Below the pieces are notes generated by a model that was not told where the DNA came from, ran no database searches, and saw nothing but the letters and a program-made list of their open reading frames with translations. Source: Methylorubrum populi (lineage in GTDB: Bacteria > Pseudomonadota > Alphaproteobacteria > Rhizobiales > Beijerinckiaceae). From it: 64,000 nt of DNA. The stretch is from assembly GCF_002355515.1 (NCBI RefSeq), contig NZ_AP014809.1, positions 5,046,501 through 5,110,500 of the forward strand, read 5' to 3'. Shown piece by piece: positions 6,674-15,548 of this stretch (within the stretch, counting starts at the first letter, position 1; every line of letters starts with the position of its first letter). Made by a program: the position numbers and the translations under genes.

Positions 6674-8590
6674 CTAGCGAATTGCCGTTTGTGCGTTCCG
6701 CAGGCTGAGTTCGTTTCCACGGCCGAGCGTCTGTTTCAAGCGCTCGGCCGTTGTCGCCGGATCGCCCGCCCCATTGATGTTGACATCGGTCTTATGTTCG
6801 ATCTTGACCGACCGATTGTCGACTGAGGAGCTGTTGCTGATCGACCCCATCGGCGGCGCCGCCCCGAAGCGATCGTTGAAGCTCTGGGAGGTGATGCCGC
6901 CCGCGGGCACCTTCAGCGGCGGGATGGGAGTTGAAGGCTTTGACGGGACCGGTGACCTAGCACTTCCGTCCTTATCGTAGGCGCTGAGGATCTTGTCGGC
7001 AGGAACGCCGATTAGGCCCTCCCACTCATTCCGGAGCCCTTGCACGCTGCGCCCGCGCCGCTTGATCAGGCTGTCCATGAACTTCTCTTGAAGTTCGGGC
7101 GTCATCTTCTCATCCAGAGCATTGTGCTCGCGGGCCAACCCGGCAAGCGTCCTGCCGACAAATTGACCACGCCCCACCGGGAAAGCAGGGGTGCCGAATT
7201 TTGCCTTTTGCTGCCGCTGCCATTCCAAGGACTCACGGACGGTCATCTCTGTGACCTTCTTTTCGGGCCAGCCATACTTTCCGTTGCCGTAGACCGAGTT
7301 GTAGGAGTGCGACCCCGACTCTCTGCTTTGAATGAGGGACTTGAGGGCTGAGAACCGGCCCGGCGCGGCCTCCCCGCCACCATCTGTAGGTGCGGAATTA
7401 CCGAGGCCGAGCATCTTCTTGCCGCCCTCCCACATCCTGCGAAGCAGGCCGGGCTTCCCCTGGTCCGCCTTCTGCTGCTCTGTGGGGCCGTAGATCAGCC
7501 GCCGTAAGCCGGGGTCGAGGTTGTCGATGAAGCCTTCAAGAGTGGCCCCGTGCTCAGAGGGCTTCAAAATGCCGTTCGCATTAGCACCCTTGGCGAGGCC
7601 GAGCGTCGCAAGCAATCCAACCCAACCCGTGCTCACCGCTCCGAACGCCCCGAGGATCTTCACCAGCCACGTCCCAACGAGGAACGCAGCGAACGCGGTC
7701 ATGGCGGCTTCCAGCCCCTCCTTGCCGGTCAGGCTCTCGGCAATGGACTGGAACCCCTGTGCGACCGGCGTGAGCGCCGTGGCGATGTCCCGGAATGTGG
7801 TCACCAAGGCGATCGCCGCAGCGATGATGGCCTCGATCGCCTTCGTGATCGCTTCTGGGTTCTTCTCGATCCAAGACCGAACGTCCTCCAGGAACTTCGT
7901 GAGCACCGGAGACAGGTCGGTCAGGATCTTCTCAGCGACTGCCTGCGCTGCGGCTTGGAGCCCGCGCAGCGCGGTCATGAACTTGTTCGACGAGGCGGCA
8001 GCCGCATCGTTGTTCAAGCCAACCGTGCGCGCCGTCCGCTCATACTCGGCGCGAAACTCTTTGATCTCCTTACCGTAGCGCGAGACGGTGTTGAACGTCT
8101 GCTCGTCGATCCCGAGCAGGGCGGCCATCTGCGCCCCGACGTAGTAGGGGTGCTTCTTCTGGATCGCCTCAACAGCGTCCGACAACACGTCTACGGTATC
8201 GCGAGCCTTGCCGCCGGCTTCAGTCGCAACACCCAGATCCCGGACGAACTGGCGGATGCCGGGGTTCGTCCGCATGGATCGCGAGAACGACTCAATTGCC
8301 GAGACCGCACCGGCACCCGAGCCGCCGACCTGCCCGAAGGCATACGCCAAGCCTTTAATATTTTGGACCGTCGCGCCGGTCCGCTGGCTCACGAAATAGA
8401 GCGTATCGAACTGTTCAGCGATCTTGGCGACCGCTGCGCCTGCGGCCAGAGCCGCCGCGCCGAGAGCGGCAGCAAGCAGCCCGGCCTGCCGCGTGACACT
8501 GGCGATCGTCTCCGTGACGCGTCGCTCGCCCTCGCGATCAACCTTCCAGCCGAGCGAGACTACGAAGGATTTGAGTACGTCGTCAGCCAT
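6674..8590 (-). CDS. Tail tape measure protein with C-terminal lysozyme-like domain
   Basis: 638 residues. It has a short folded start, a hydrophobic helix at about 36-58, long helical tape-measure regions to about 400, two membrane-like stretches (EAIIAAAIALVTT and FAAFLVGTWLVKILGAF), then a soluble domain at about 415-540 (LIQSRESGSHSYNSVYGNGK, FPVGRGQFVGRTL, MDSLIKRRG) resembling a muralytic transglycosylase, with Glu in RESGSHS a candidate catalytic acid. The C-terminus is a phage-typical tail (NISNSSSVDNRSVKIEH-like). It sets tail length, ejects with DNA and may open the peptidoglycan. Its start overlaps the preceding 57-residue frame by 8 bases. No baseplate gene follows it. Confidence 0.85.
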   Translation of the reverse strand: MADDVLKSFVVSLGWKVDREGERRVTETIASVTRQAGLLAAALGAAALAAGAAVAKIAEQFDTLYFVSQRTGATVQNIKGLAYAFGQVGGSGAGAVSAIESFSRSMRTNPGIRQFVRDLGVATEAGGKARDTVDVLSDAVEAIQKKHPYYVGAQMAALLGIDEQTFNTVSRYGKEIKEFRAEYERTARTVGLNNDAAAASSNKFMTALRGLQAAAQAVAEKILTDLSPVLTKFLEDVRSWIEKNPEAITKAIEAIIAAAIALVTTFRDIATALTPVAQGFQSIAESLTGKEGLEAAMTAFAAFLVGTWLVKILGAFGAVSTGWVGLLATLGLAKGANANGILKPSEHGATLEGFIDNLDPGLRRLIYGPTEQQKADQGKPGLLRRMWEGGKKMLGLGNSAPTDGGGEAAPGRFSALKSLIQSRESGSHSYNSVYGNGKYGWPEKKVTEMTVRESLEWQRQQKAKFGTPAFPVGRGQFVGRTLAGLAREHNALDEKMTPELQEKFMDSLIKRRGRSVQGLRNEWEGLIGVPADKILSAYDKDGSARSPVPSKPSTPIPPLKVPAGGITSQSFNDRFGAAPPMGSISNSSSVDNRSVKIEHKTDVNINGAGDPATTAERLKQTLGRGNELSLRNAQTAIR

Positions 8591-8756
8591 TCGGACGCTG
8601 GGCCTCTTGGATGCGACGTCTATTTTCCCCCTCGTAGGCCATCGCCTCGTTAATCTCTACGAGGTGTTCGATCTGAAGCGTGCCGTCGAGAAGGTCCGGG
8701 TAGCGGTAATAACCGAGCGGGATCGGCGCCAAGTAGAACTCTTCGCCCTCTGGCAT
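8583..8756 (-). CDS. Tail assembly chaperone downstream frame (G/GT-like)
   Basis: A 57-residue frame, MPEGEEFYLAPIPLGYYRYP and on to EAQRPNG, between the tail chaperone and the tape measure, where many tailed phages carry the second part of a frameshifted chaperone. It lies in the -1 frame relative to the 8774-9172 gene and stays open back through that gene's last 25 codons. No purine-rich ribosome site precedes its ATG. It could be translated separately or as a -1 frameshift extension. Confidence 0.65.
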   Translation of the reverse strand: MPEGEEFYLAPIPLGYYRYPDLLDGTLQIEHLVEINEAMAYEGENRRRIQEAQRPNG

Positions 8757-8773
8757 CTGGGCAAGATCAACGT

Positions 8774-9172
8774 CTAGAGAGAGGCCCCGCCGTTCGATTG
8801 AAGGGCGAGGCCCTTTTGAAAAAGCACGGCGTAGTTGTCGCGGAGCACGTTGGCTGCGATCTGGAGGAGCGCCATCAGGTCGATGTCGTCGAACATGTTG
8901 CGCCCGCCGTCGAGCTTCACCTTGGCCCAGCCGGCTTCGCCCTGCTTGCGCTCGACCACCTCAAGGCAGCGGTCGAGGATGTAGTCGGAAGCATCATCCG
9001 ACAGGCTGCCGATCGCCTGCGCGAGAGGGACCAGCGTGCCGTTCAGATCGCCCGTAGCGACCGACTGGAGCGGCGCCAGGATCGGAGCCATGCGACGCAT
9101 TACGTGGAACTGCGTCCGCGCGTTCATCTTCTTCGAGCGGTAGGTGTGCCCGTCAACCTCGAACTCGTTCAT
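8774..9172 (-). CDS. Phage tail assembly chaperone
   Basis: A 132-residue protein (MNEFEVDGHTYRSKKMNARTQFHVMRRMAPILAPL and on) with the size, start and position of tail assembly chaperones of contractile phages: after the tube gene and before the tape measure. It should coat the tape measure during tail assembly. The GHTYRSKKMNARTQFHVMRR block is typical of chaperones beside DUF3277 tube proteins. Confidence 0.75.
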   Translation of the reverse strand: MNEFEVDGHTYRSKKMNARTQFHVMRRMAPILAPLQSVATGDLNGTLVPLAQAIGSLSDDASDYILDRCLEVVERKQGEAGWAKVKLDGGRNMFDDIDLMALLQIAANVLRDNYAVLFQKGLALQSNGGASL

Positions 9173-9179
9173 CGCCGCC

Positions 9180-9635
9180 TCACGCGCCCGTGACGATCAT
9201 GCCGAGCCCGAGCTGACTGCTCACGTCGGCCGAGTTAAAGCTCCATTCCATCATGCCGCCGTCCTTGCCGTTGGCGTTGTCGGGACGCTTCACGAAAGCG
9301 CACTGGCGGCAGGAGTGGTCGTCGCCCCAAGCCGGGTTGGAGAGCGTGATGACGTTCTGCCCGGTGTAGGCGCTCGACGTGGACTGGAAGTTCATCATCG
9401 ACATCAGCGCAGCGTTGGCCGGGCTGGTCTTCAGCAGGCGCACCCGCACACGTCCAGCGTTCGAGGCGTGGAGCGAGTGCATCGCGCCGCGGCCCGCACC
9501 AGTCGTCATCGACGTCTTGTCGTCGATCATCTCAATGGTGATGCCCTCATCGGCCACCGACTCATCGGAGAGATTGATCGTGCCGCCGGGGCCAGTGATC
9601 GTGGCCACGACGTCTTGGAAGGAATAGGTGGGCAT
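9180..9635 (-). CDS. Tail tube protein (DUF3277 type)
   Basis: 151 residues beginning MPTYSFQDVVATITGPGGTI, the usual start of DUF3277 phage structural proteins (KPP10-like). The predicted fold is beta-rich, as expected for a tail tube monomer. It follows the sheath gene directly, the standard order sheath-tube-chaperone-tape measure, and should assemble the inner tube inside the contractile sheath. Confidence 0.85.
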   Translation of the reverse strand: MPTYSFQDVVATITGPGGTINLSDESVADEGITIEMIDDKTSMTTGAGRGAMHSLHASNAGRVRVRLLKTSPANAALMSMMNFQSTSSAYTGQNVITLSNPAWGDDHSCRQCAFVKRPDNANGKDGGMMEWSFNSADVSSQLGLGMIVTGA

Positions 9636-9648
9636 CGCTGGGCCTCGA

Positions 9649-11145
9649 TTAGCGGTTGGCGACGACGCTGATGATGACCGCGTGCACAGCGCCCGCGAGC
9701 TTCACGGCGACCTGAAATGGTACGGTCTTGCGAGCAGCGCGGTCGGCCTCCGACTGCGTGGCAATCGGCGGAGCGTAGACGAAAAACCCGTTCTCAAGCA
9801 CATCGCCCGTGTTGAGCGAGCCGATCTTCGGGCCGGTCCAGACGCCGGGAGCGAGCATCCCATTGCTGACCGCCTGATAACACCGGCTCTTGATGACAGC
9901 TTTCACCATCTCCATGCCGGCGTCTGTTTGCGGAACTTTCGTCGGGTTCGTGTAGAGCAGGTTGTAGACGGCCGTCTGCATCGTGTTCTGGAGCCAGTCG
10001 AGGTTGTGGACCTCGTCGAAGTAGTAGCCGTTCGCCATCACGCCGTTCTGAAGGATGGCGGTGTCGTTGTTGTAGTTGACGAACACGTTGCCGTTCTTGG
10101 CCTTCAGGGTAGCCGCTTGGCTTTCGGCGATCGTCTCAGCGATGACGCCCGGCTCTTTTTTGAACATGAGCGTGATCGTCGTGTCCGCGCCGTCGAAATC
10201 GACGGTGGCGGCGCGGCCGAAGAACGAAGCGTGCGCGAAGGGATTGGTCGCGGAGTACTGCCAGAACGTCCGCTTAAACCCAGAGTCCTTCAACTGACTG
10301 CCGAGGTCCGCGCTCGTGGTTGGATCAAGCACGTTCGCGTTCTGAATGGTGATGCCGAACAGATGGCTCTGACCAAGCCCCTCAACTACGGCGGCAGTGG
10401 CGAGATAGGTCGCGTCATCGGGCGGCGTGTTGACCGCGAGCAGGTAGGTGTAGTCGCGACTATCGAGGTCCGCGAACAGGCTGATGCAGGCCGGCAGCGT
10501 CTCGGGCTCGACGCCGATTACGGGCGCAGAGGCGTCGGCCGCAGTCAGGTGCAGCAGGCCGGAAACGTCGGTGCCGGTCGTGTGGCTCGTGGCGTAGGAC
10601 ACCGACGAGGCCGCGCCGGTCGTGCCGGACTGAACGGTGAAGCGCCCAAGAACGCTGTCCCACTTCACGGTGGCTCCGGTCGAGACGGCAGCGAGAGCGT
10701 CCTGCACGATCTGAGCGACGCCGTTGAGGTTGAGCGCGCCGGAGAAGTTCAGGGCGGTCAGCGTGCGCTCAACGCCATCGACGCTGACCTTCATCGAGCC
10801 GTTGGTGACGGCGGTGAAGTTGGAAAGCGCCCGCTGCGTCGGGCTGAGCGTGGCACCGCGCAGGAGGCCAGCCGTCGCCGTCTGAGCCCATCGACCGACA
10901 TAGACGATCTCGGGCTGCGGCTCCTGGCTGAAGTACAGCGTCGCGGCCTTAGCCTCGGGGCTATCGACGCCGAAGTCGGTCGCGATGGCTTCCGCCGAGG
11001 TGTAGAGGCGCTTGCGCTCTGTGACGTCGATGACGTTCGACGAGCCGACGATGATGCCGGTGCCGAAATTCCGCTCCTGAGCCGCGATCGGCTGGAGGGT
11101 AACGGAAACGCGAACGACGCCGGAGACGTCCAATCCCTTGGCCAT
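9649..11145 (-). CDS. Contractile tail sheath protein (DUF3383)
   Basis: 498 residues. The N-terminal motif LDVSGVVRVSVTLQP(I), the EIVYVGRWAQTA strand, the central inserted domain and the C-terminal NGVMANGYYFDEVHNLDWLQN and KSRCYQAV regions match DUF3383 phage proteins, which act as tail sheaths. It shows that the phage had myovirus morphology. It lies between the neck terminator and the tube gene. Confidence 0.88.
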   Translation of the reverse strand: MAKGLDVSGVVRVSVTLQPIAAQERNFGTGIIVGSSNVIDVTERKRLYTSAEAIATDFGVDSPEAKAATLYFSQEPQPEIVYVGRWAQTATAGLLRGATLSPTQRALSNFTAVTNGSMKVSVDGVERTLTALNFSGALNLNGVAQIVQDALAAVSTGATVKWDSVLGRFTVQSGTTGAASSVSYATSHTTGTDVSGLLHLTAADASAPVIGVEPETLPACISLFADLDSRDYTYLLAVNTPPDDATYLATAAVVEGLGQSHLFGITIQNANVLDPTTSADLGSQLKDSGFKRTFWQYSATNPFAHASFFGRAATVDFDGADTTITLMFKKEPGVIAETIAESQAATLKAKNGNVFVNYNNDTAILQNGVMANGYYFDEVHNLDWLQNTMQTAVYNLLYTNPTKVPQTDAGMEMVKAVIKSRCYQAVSNGMLAPGVWTGPKIGSLNTGDVLENGFFVYAPPIATQSEADRAARKTVPFQVAVKLAGAVHAVIISVVANR

Positions 11146-11147
11146 GT

Positions 11148-11786
11148 TCAGACTTTCGGCGTCTTGAGTGGTTGCTGGTTAGTGACGGCGCCGTCCTGGC
11201 TCCCGCCCCTCCCGATGAGGGTGCCGTCGAGTTCGAGCACGTTTCGGACAGCGTAGGTGCGCTCGACACGGCGGCGGAGACGGAAGCCGATGTCCGTGCG
11301 ACGGCGCGGGCTGGTGTTGATGATCTCGGGGACGTGCCGACCGGCCCCGACGTCGATCAATCCCATGCCAACCCGAAACAGCGCTTCCCTGTTCTGGGCG
11401 ACGTAGAGGCCAGACCGGAGCAGTTCCGCGAGAGCCGAGCTGCGCAGGCCATAGAAACTCGCCAGCACATCAAGCGTCAGATGTTGGACCTGTGTGGAAG
11501 TCCCCTCACCTGTCCCGTCGTGGATCATGGCGGGTTGCCCATCAGCCTCCATCGACATGACGCCGACAGCCGCCCAGTTGTCCCTTTGGTTCGGGTTGCG
11601 AGGCGTGGCCCTCTCGTCATCGCCCAGCGTCACATATCGAGGGCGGACATTCTCGCCCTTGAGACCTGTTAGGCCCACCACCAGCGACTGCATGAAGAGG
11701 TCAAGGTCGAGGTCATCATCTGGGGCCGACGTCAGCGGACCGAGGAAGCCGCCGCTCGCGCTCGTGTTAGGTGAGGTAGCCGGCAT
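11148..11786 (-). CDS. Phage neck / tail terminator protein (gp12-like)
   Basis: 212 residues. The central SLVVGLTGLKGENVRPRYVTLGDDE and the VGVMSMEADGQPAMIHDGTGEG, LTLDVLASFYG and LADLLR-like segments fit the neck terminator gp12-like proteins that cap the tail and contact the head. Position between head-tail joining proteins and the sheath agrees. Confidence 0.75.
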   Translation of the reverse strand: MPATSPNTSASGGFLGPLTSAPDDDLDLDLFMQSLVVGLTGLKGENVRPRYVTLGDDERATPRNPNQRDNWAAVGVMSMEADGQPAMIHDGTGEGTSTQVQHLTLDVLASFYGLRSSALAELLRSGLYVAQNREALFRVGMGLIDVGAGRHVPEIINTSPRRRTDIGFRLRRRVERTYAVRNVLELDGTLIGRGGSQDGAVTNQQPLKTPKV

Positions 11787-12183
11787 CGGGCGCGGTCGTC
11801 CCTGGCGGAGTCGGGTTCAGATCGGTCAGGGCTGCGACGACCTGCGTGTAGCCCGAGGCGTAAAGCCAAGGCTTCGTGGCGATCACGCGGTAAACGGCGC
11901 CGTTCCAGATCACGACGTCGGCGTCGTAATTGGCGTCGCCCGCCGTCAGGGCAGTGCGGGTGTAGATTGTGATGTCGCCCTGGACCTGATTGCCCTCAGG
12001 GGTCTGGATCAGTTCCTGACCACCATCAGGGATCACCACGCCAGCGAACGGAATTGGCCCGCCCACACCTCGCGCCGTGCCATCCTGCTGCTGCGCGACC
12101 ACGCGGCGAACCAGCACGAGGGTGGTGTCGAGAAAGTCGGGATCGTCGAGAACGTCGGTGACGTCGAGGAGTGCGTGCCCCAT
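11767..12183 (-). CDS. Head-tail joining protein, hypothetical
   Basis: 138 residues, beta-rich (DTTLVLVRRVVAQQQDG, DITIYTRTALTAGD, DADVVIWNGAVYRVIATKPW). The VYRV and W pattern is typical of small neck or head-closure proteins, but no specific family can be named. It overlaps the next gene downstream by 20 bases. Confidence 0.6.
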   Translation of the reverse strand: MGHALLDVTDVLDDPDFLDTTLVLVRRVVAQQQDGTARGVGGPIPFAGVVIPDGGQELIQTPEGNQVQGDITIYTRTALTAGDANYDADVVIWNGAVYRVIATKPWLYASGYTQVVAALTDLNPTPPGTTAPDAGYLT

Positions 12184-12428
12184 TAGGGTCCGACCGCTTT
12201 GAAGCCTACCTCAATACGGAGACAAGCCCCGCTCATTGCATCCGACGTGATACCAATATCGGAAATAACAAGCGCCTGCCCCGTGCCGCCGTCTACCTTC
12301 ATGCAGAGAGAAGCACGGCTGCGCTGCAATAAGTGAAGCGCCTCCGACACCTTCATCATCTGTGCAACGGCATCCTCAGCACACTCTGCGAACTCGGGTC
12401 GCGAGATGTCGATAGACAGCGTGTTCAT
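12183..12428 (-). CDS. Hypothetical phage protein
   Basis: 81 residues, mixed helix and strand, ending LRIEVGFKAVGP. It overlaps both neighbours by 1 and 4 bases inside the morphogenesis operon, which is the main reason to accept it. Function not recognised. Confidence 0.55.
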   Translation of the reverse strand: MNTLSIDISRPEFAECAEDAVAQMMKVSEALHLLQRSRASLCMKVDGGTGQALVISDIGITSDAMSGACLRIEVGFKAVGP

Positions 12429-12925
12429 TTCCTGCCCTTCGAAACCACGACGTAGGTGTAGGCTTGGCGCAGGTTGCCGGTGTCGAGCAGAGGCTTCTCG
12501 CCCGTTCGGCCTTTGGCCTTGCGGCGCTTGATGGTGACGGGTGACAGCGGCGCAAAGGGACCGTTCGTGATGCGCCCGCGCACTGCGTTCTGGCCCATCA
12601 ACCCCACGACATGCAGGGCCTTCTCGGCCTCTTCCGGCTTGCCAGAAAGAGCCTGCTGGCCCGCCTTTCGCAGGCGCTCCACCGCCTTGTCCTTGATCTC
12701 TTCCACCGCCGGCAGAAGATGAGGACGAGCCGGGATGTTCTCCTCCGGCATGCCAAATTCGTGGATGTAGCCGAGCGCGGCGTTGCTGGGGGTGTTCTCC
12801 TCTCCCGGCGCCGGGTCCCGATCCGCATTCTCAGCCGGAACGCCGATCAGCACCTCTTTCCGTGTCAACTCGCGCAGGGCTGCCAGCACTGCGGCAGTGC
12901 GATCCTGCGTGACGACGACAGTCAT
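12425..12925 (-). CDS. Virion morphogenesis / tail completion protein (gpG- or gp10-like)
   Basis: 166 residues with the recognisable order KEVLIGVPAENADRD, NAALGYIHEFGMPEENIPARPHLLPAVEE, a helical centre, and LSPVTIKRRKAKG with LLDTGNLRQAYTYVV. This IHEFG-PARPFL-TG-L pattern marks Mu gpG/HK97 gp10-like proteins used in head-tail joining. It overlaps the next gene by 4 bases. Confidence 0.75.
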   Translation of the reverse strand: MTVVVTQDRTAAVLAALRELTRKEVLIGVPAENADRDPAPGEENTPSNAALGYIHEFGMPEENIPARPHLLPAVEEIKDKAVERLRKAGQQALSGKPEEAEKALHVVGLMGQNAVRGRITNGPFAPLSPVTIKRRKAKGRTGEKPLLDTGNLRQAYTYVVVSKGRK

Positions 12926-13326
12926 CAGAACTGCATCGCCCCAACAGCGACCGTTGCCGCCATAGAAGCGAACGTCTGGCCGTAGGAGGTCAGGTTGAAT
13001 TCCCCCGCCCCTTCCGTCTGGCCAACGCTTACGTCCATGGACTTGGATACGCCGCCAACCGACTTCGATGTCACCAGCCCAGCGGCGGGCACGACCGACG
13101 CTGTAGCGGTTCCACCGCCGCCTTGTGCAGGCGTCAGCGGCGAGGCCAGCGCAAGGCGGTGAGCCACGAAGTAGGCCATGCCCGTGTCTAGCAACTCCCC
13201 CCAGACGTTCGGGAGGAGCCGCAGGGATGCCTCGCTGATCGCAAAGGCGATACGGGTGTCGGGGTAGCGGGACTCATCCGCGAACTCGGGGAAGATCTCG
13301 CGGAATTGACCTACGGTGAGAGCCAA
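12925..13326 (-). CDS. DUF4054 head-tail adaptor protein
   Basis: 133 residues. The start VGQFREIFPEFADESRYPDTRIAFAISEA, the middle YFVAHRLALA and the ending ASMAATVAVGAMQF match DUF4054 proteins that sit after the major capsid gene and act as connector or adaptor subunits. Confidence 0.75.
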   Translation of the reverse strand: MALTVGQFREIFPEFADESRYPDTRIAFAISEASLRLLPNVWGELLDTGMAYFVAHRLALASPLTPAQGGGGTATASVVPAAGLVTSKSVGGVSKSMDVSVGQTEGAGEFNLTSYGQTFASMAATVAVGAMQF

Positions 13327-13336
13327 AGGAAGTGCC

Positions 13337-13861
13337 TCAGCCCTGAGCGTTCAGTTCGCGCGCCTTAGCCTCGGCATCCGCCTTGCTGAGGCTGTCAACG
13401 ACGACGTTGCCATCGGCCTGCGTCACCACGGCGAACTTGCCCTGATGACGACGCTTGATGCCATGCACCTTGCCGGCGAACTCGTTATCGCCGCTCTGGC
13501 CAGAGCCCTCACCGCTCGACTGCTGAGCCGCCTCAAGCTCGGCGACCCGCGCCTTGAGGGTGGCGTTGTCCGCCTCAAGCGCTTCCGCTTTGGCGACCGC
13601 AGCATCGCGCTCGGCCTCAAAGCCTGCCGCACGTCCTTCAGCGGCATCGATCGCCGCCTTCACCTTCAGCCGCTCCTCATGCTGGAGCGGCGCGGTTTCG
13701 GGCACGGAAGGCTCATCCGTGTCCTTGACCAGATGTGCCTGGACGAACCAATGCCCCGCGATCTCAGCAGGCACGTTCTTGTGCCGGCCTGGCGCGAACA
13801 CGCGGGTTTCACCGTTGGCATCGGTGAAGGTGCATGGCTTGGCGAAGTGGAGATCCTGCAT
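13337..13861 (-). CDS. Hypothetical coiled-coil phage structural protein
   Basis: 174 residues. The N-terminal part (MQDLHFAKPCTFTDANGETR, FAPGRHKNVPAEIAGHWFVQAHLV) is a small folded domain seen after capsid genes. The centre (about 75-120) is a clear coiled coil rich in Ala, Glu and Lys. The C-terminal part is beta-like. No exact role known. Confidence 0.65.
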   Translation of the reverse strand: MQDLHFAKPCTFTDANGETRVFAPGRHKNVPAEIAGHWFVQAHLVKDTDEPSVPETAPLQHEERLKVKAAIDAAEGRAAGFEAERDAAVAKAEALEADNATLKARVAELEAAQQSSGEGSGQSGDNEFAGKVHGIKRRHQGKFAVVTQADGNVVVDSLSKADAEAKARELNAQG

Positions 13862-13872
13862 CGCGCGCCTCC

Positions 13873-14913
13873 TCAGATTCCGTCAACGTAGTAGACGAGC
13901 TGCGAGTTGGTGATCTCCACCGAGCCGATGCGGCGGTAGTAGTAGGTCAGGTAGTGCAGCCCCCGGAACTGAATCGGGGTGTTCTGCATCGGGGTAATCG
14001 GCAGACGCACTCGCGACTCGTCCTGAGTGTAGAACACCATGCGGTCGGTGCCGCCGACGCCGCGACCCACGAGCCACTTCATCGGGACGATCTCAAGATC
14101 GACGCCGTTCATGGAGGAGGCGACGGTGTTCTTCTTCAGGTACTCCAGCACCGACGAAGTGCCGGCCTCGCTGACGATCTGCTGAAGGCGCCCGTACTGG
14201 ATCGGCGGCAGACCGACCTTGTTGGGAACGATGGTGAAGCCAGACGCCGTGTAGGCGGCCATCAGACCGGCGTTGAAGTCAGCCAGGATCTCGCGAGGCG
14301 TCTTGCTCGCGAAGGTGGCCGAGCCGCCCGCACCCGTCGCCGCGTTGGTCGCGACCACATCGGGGTGGTTGGTCAGGCCGAAGCTGCCCACCGTCGCGTC
14401 ACCGATGTAGGCGATCTGATCGGCGTCTTGATTGCCTTTGAGGTTCAGGCCGTCAAGCTTCACGCGGTCGATGGGCCGGTTCACCTGCTGCGAGCTGATC
14501 AACTCGGGAATGGTGTAGGCAAGTTCCATCGCCCAGAGGTTCAGGGGCGTCACGATCTTGCCGACGTCCGCTTGGATGCCGGTGATCGCAGTGGAGGTCT
14601 TGCCGACCCACGAGACGCCAGTCGGATTGATGCCGCCGGCCGCAGCGTAGCCGACACTGGCGAACGAGGATGCCTCGTCGCCGATGGTCACATCCTGGCG
14701 CAGGGGGACGTCGCGCAGGTAGGTGTAGCCCGCCAGCGGCTCGTGCAGGATCGGGTCAAGCCGCTCCAACTCGCTCTGGAGGAACACACCCGCGCTGTCG
14801 ATCGTGCGCGCATCGTGATGGCCGACACCATCGAAGGTGCGGAAGCCGAGACGGTTGAGCGGCGGGCCGCCGTTGTGGCCGAAGCCGGGGATCGGGGAAA
14901 CACCGTACGACAT
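13873..14913 (-). CDS. Major capsid protein (DUF2184)
   Basis: 346 residues matching the DUF2184 capsid family: N-terminal NGGPPL region, FLQSELERLDPILHEPLAGYTYLRDVPL at about 45-72, a WAMELAYTIPELISSQQ segment and C-terminal DRMVFYTQDESRVRLPITPMQ and RIGSVEI. It forms the HK97-fold shell. It follows the protease and cement genes in the standard order of DUF1073-DUF2213-DUF2184 modules. Confidence 0.88.
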   Translation of the reverse strand: MSYGVSPIPGFGHNGGPPLNRLGFRTFDGVGHHDARTIDSAGVFLQSELERLDPILHEPLAGYTYLRDVPLRQDVTIGDEASSFASVGYAAAGGINPTGVSWVGKTSTAITGIQADVGKIVTPLNLWAMELAYTIPELISSQQVNRPIDRVKLDGLNLKGNQDADQIAYIGDATVGSFGLTNHPDVVATNAATGAGGSATFASKTPREILADFNAGLMAAYTASGFTIVPNKVGLPPIQYGRLQQIVSEAGTSSVLEYLKKNTVASSMNGVDLEIVPMKWLVGRGVGGTDRMVFYTQDESRVRLPITPMQNTPIQFRGLHYLTYYYRRIGSVEITNSQLVYYVDGI

Positions 14914-14992
14914 GGTTGTGTGATCTCCGTGGGGCGACGTGGTCGTGCCCGCGTGACAGGAAAGACGGCCGTCGCCCGACGCCGCCGTAGGT

Positions 14993-15517
14993 TCAGAGGT
15001 TGTAGGCGAGTTCGCAGTTGCCTGCGGCGTCCGCCGCGCCCATCCAGTAGGCGCCGGTCAGCAGGATGGTGTTGGTGGAGTCGGCAGCGGCCTCAAAGCC
15101 ATTGAGGCGCCCGCCGGCCGGGATGGTGCCGCCGAGCCGGATGTAGACCGGTGCGCCCTTGGCCGCCGCCGTGGCGCCTTGGAGGCGAACGGTCATGTAC
15201 CCGCGCTTTAGAATGGTGCAGCGGCTGCCGGGCTGCGGCGTGGTGTTGCCGAGCAACTGCGTCTCCGCGCCGTAGGTCGTGCCGGGACCGCCAGGGAAGG
15301 CAGCTTCCAGCAGGCCGTACACAGCAGTGGCAGCGTCACCTGCGGCGAGCGCCTGGATACGGCCATTTGCGCCGATCTTGACGGCATCCCCGAAGGCGGT
15401 GGGCGGGGTGGTTGCATCCAGAGCATTCGGCTCGCCGGTATGCTCCTGCTCACGGTTCACACGGCCGGGGATGCCCGCCGGCATGCGATAGGCGTAGACG
15501 TTCTGAACGACGGCCAT
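14993..15517 (-). CDS. Structural cement protein (Gp24-like)
   Basis: 174 residues. The pattern NVYAYRMPAGIPGRVNREQEHTGEP, AVKIGANGRIQALAAGDAATAVYGLLEAAFPG, CTILKRGYMTVRLQG and PVYIRLGG is typical of Gp24-like cement/decoration proteins that stabilise the capsid. Gene order protease, cement, major capsid supports it. Confidence 0.78.
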   Translation of the reverse strand: MAVVQNVYAYRMPAGIPGRVNREQEHTGEPNALDATTPPTAFGDAVKIGANGRIQALAAGDAATAVYGLLEAAFPGGPGTTYGAETQLLGNTTPQPGSRCTILKRGYMTVRLQGATAAAKGAPVYIRLGGTIPAGGRLNGFEAAADSTNTILLTGAYWMGAADAAGNCELAYNL

Positions 15518-15548
15518 CGGCTGTCTCCTAAGTTCGAGTGTGAGGGGA

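Noticed and set aside
9628..11256. 542-residue plus-strand frame opposite the sheath gene
   Set aside because: Mirror of the DUF3383 gene with Arg/Val/Gly-rich composition and no family; high-GC coding DNA leaves antisense frames open.
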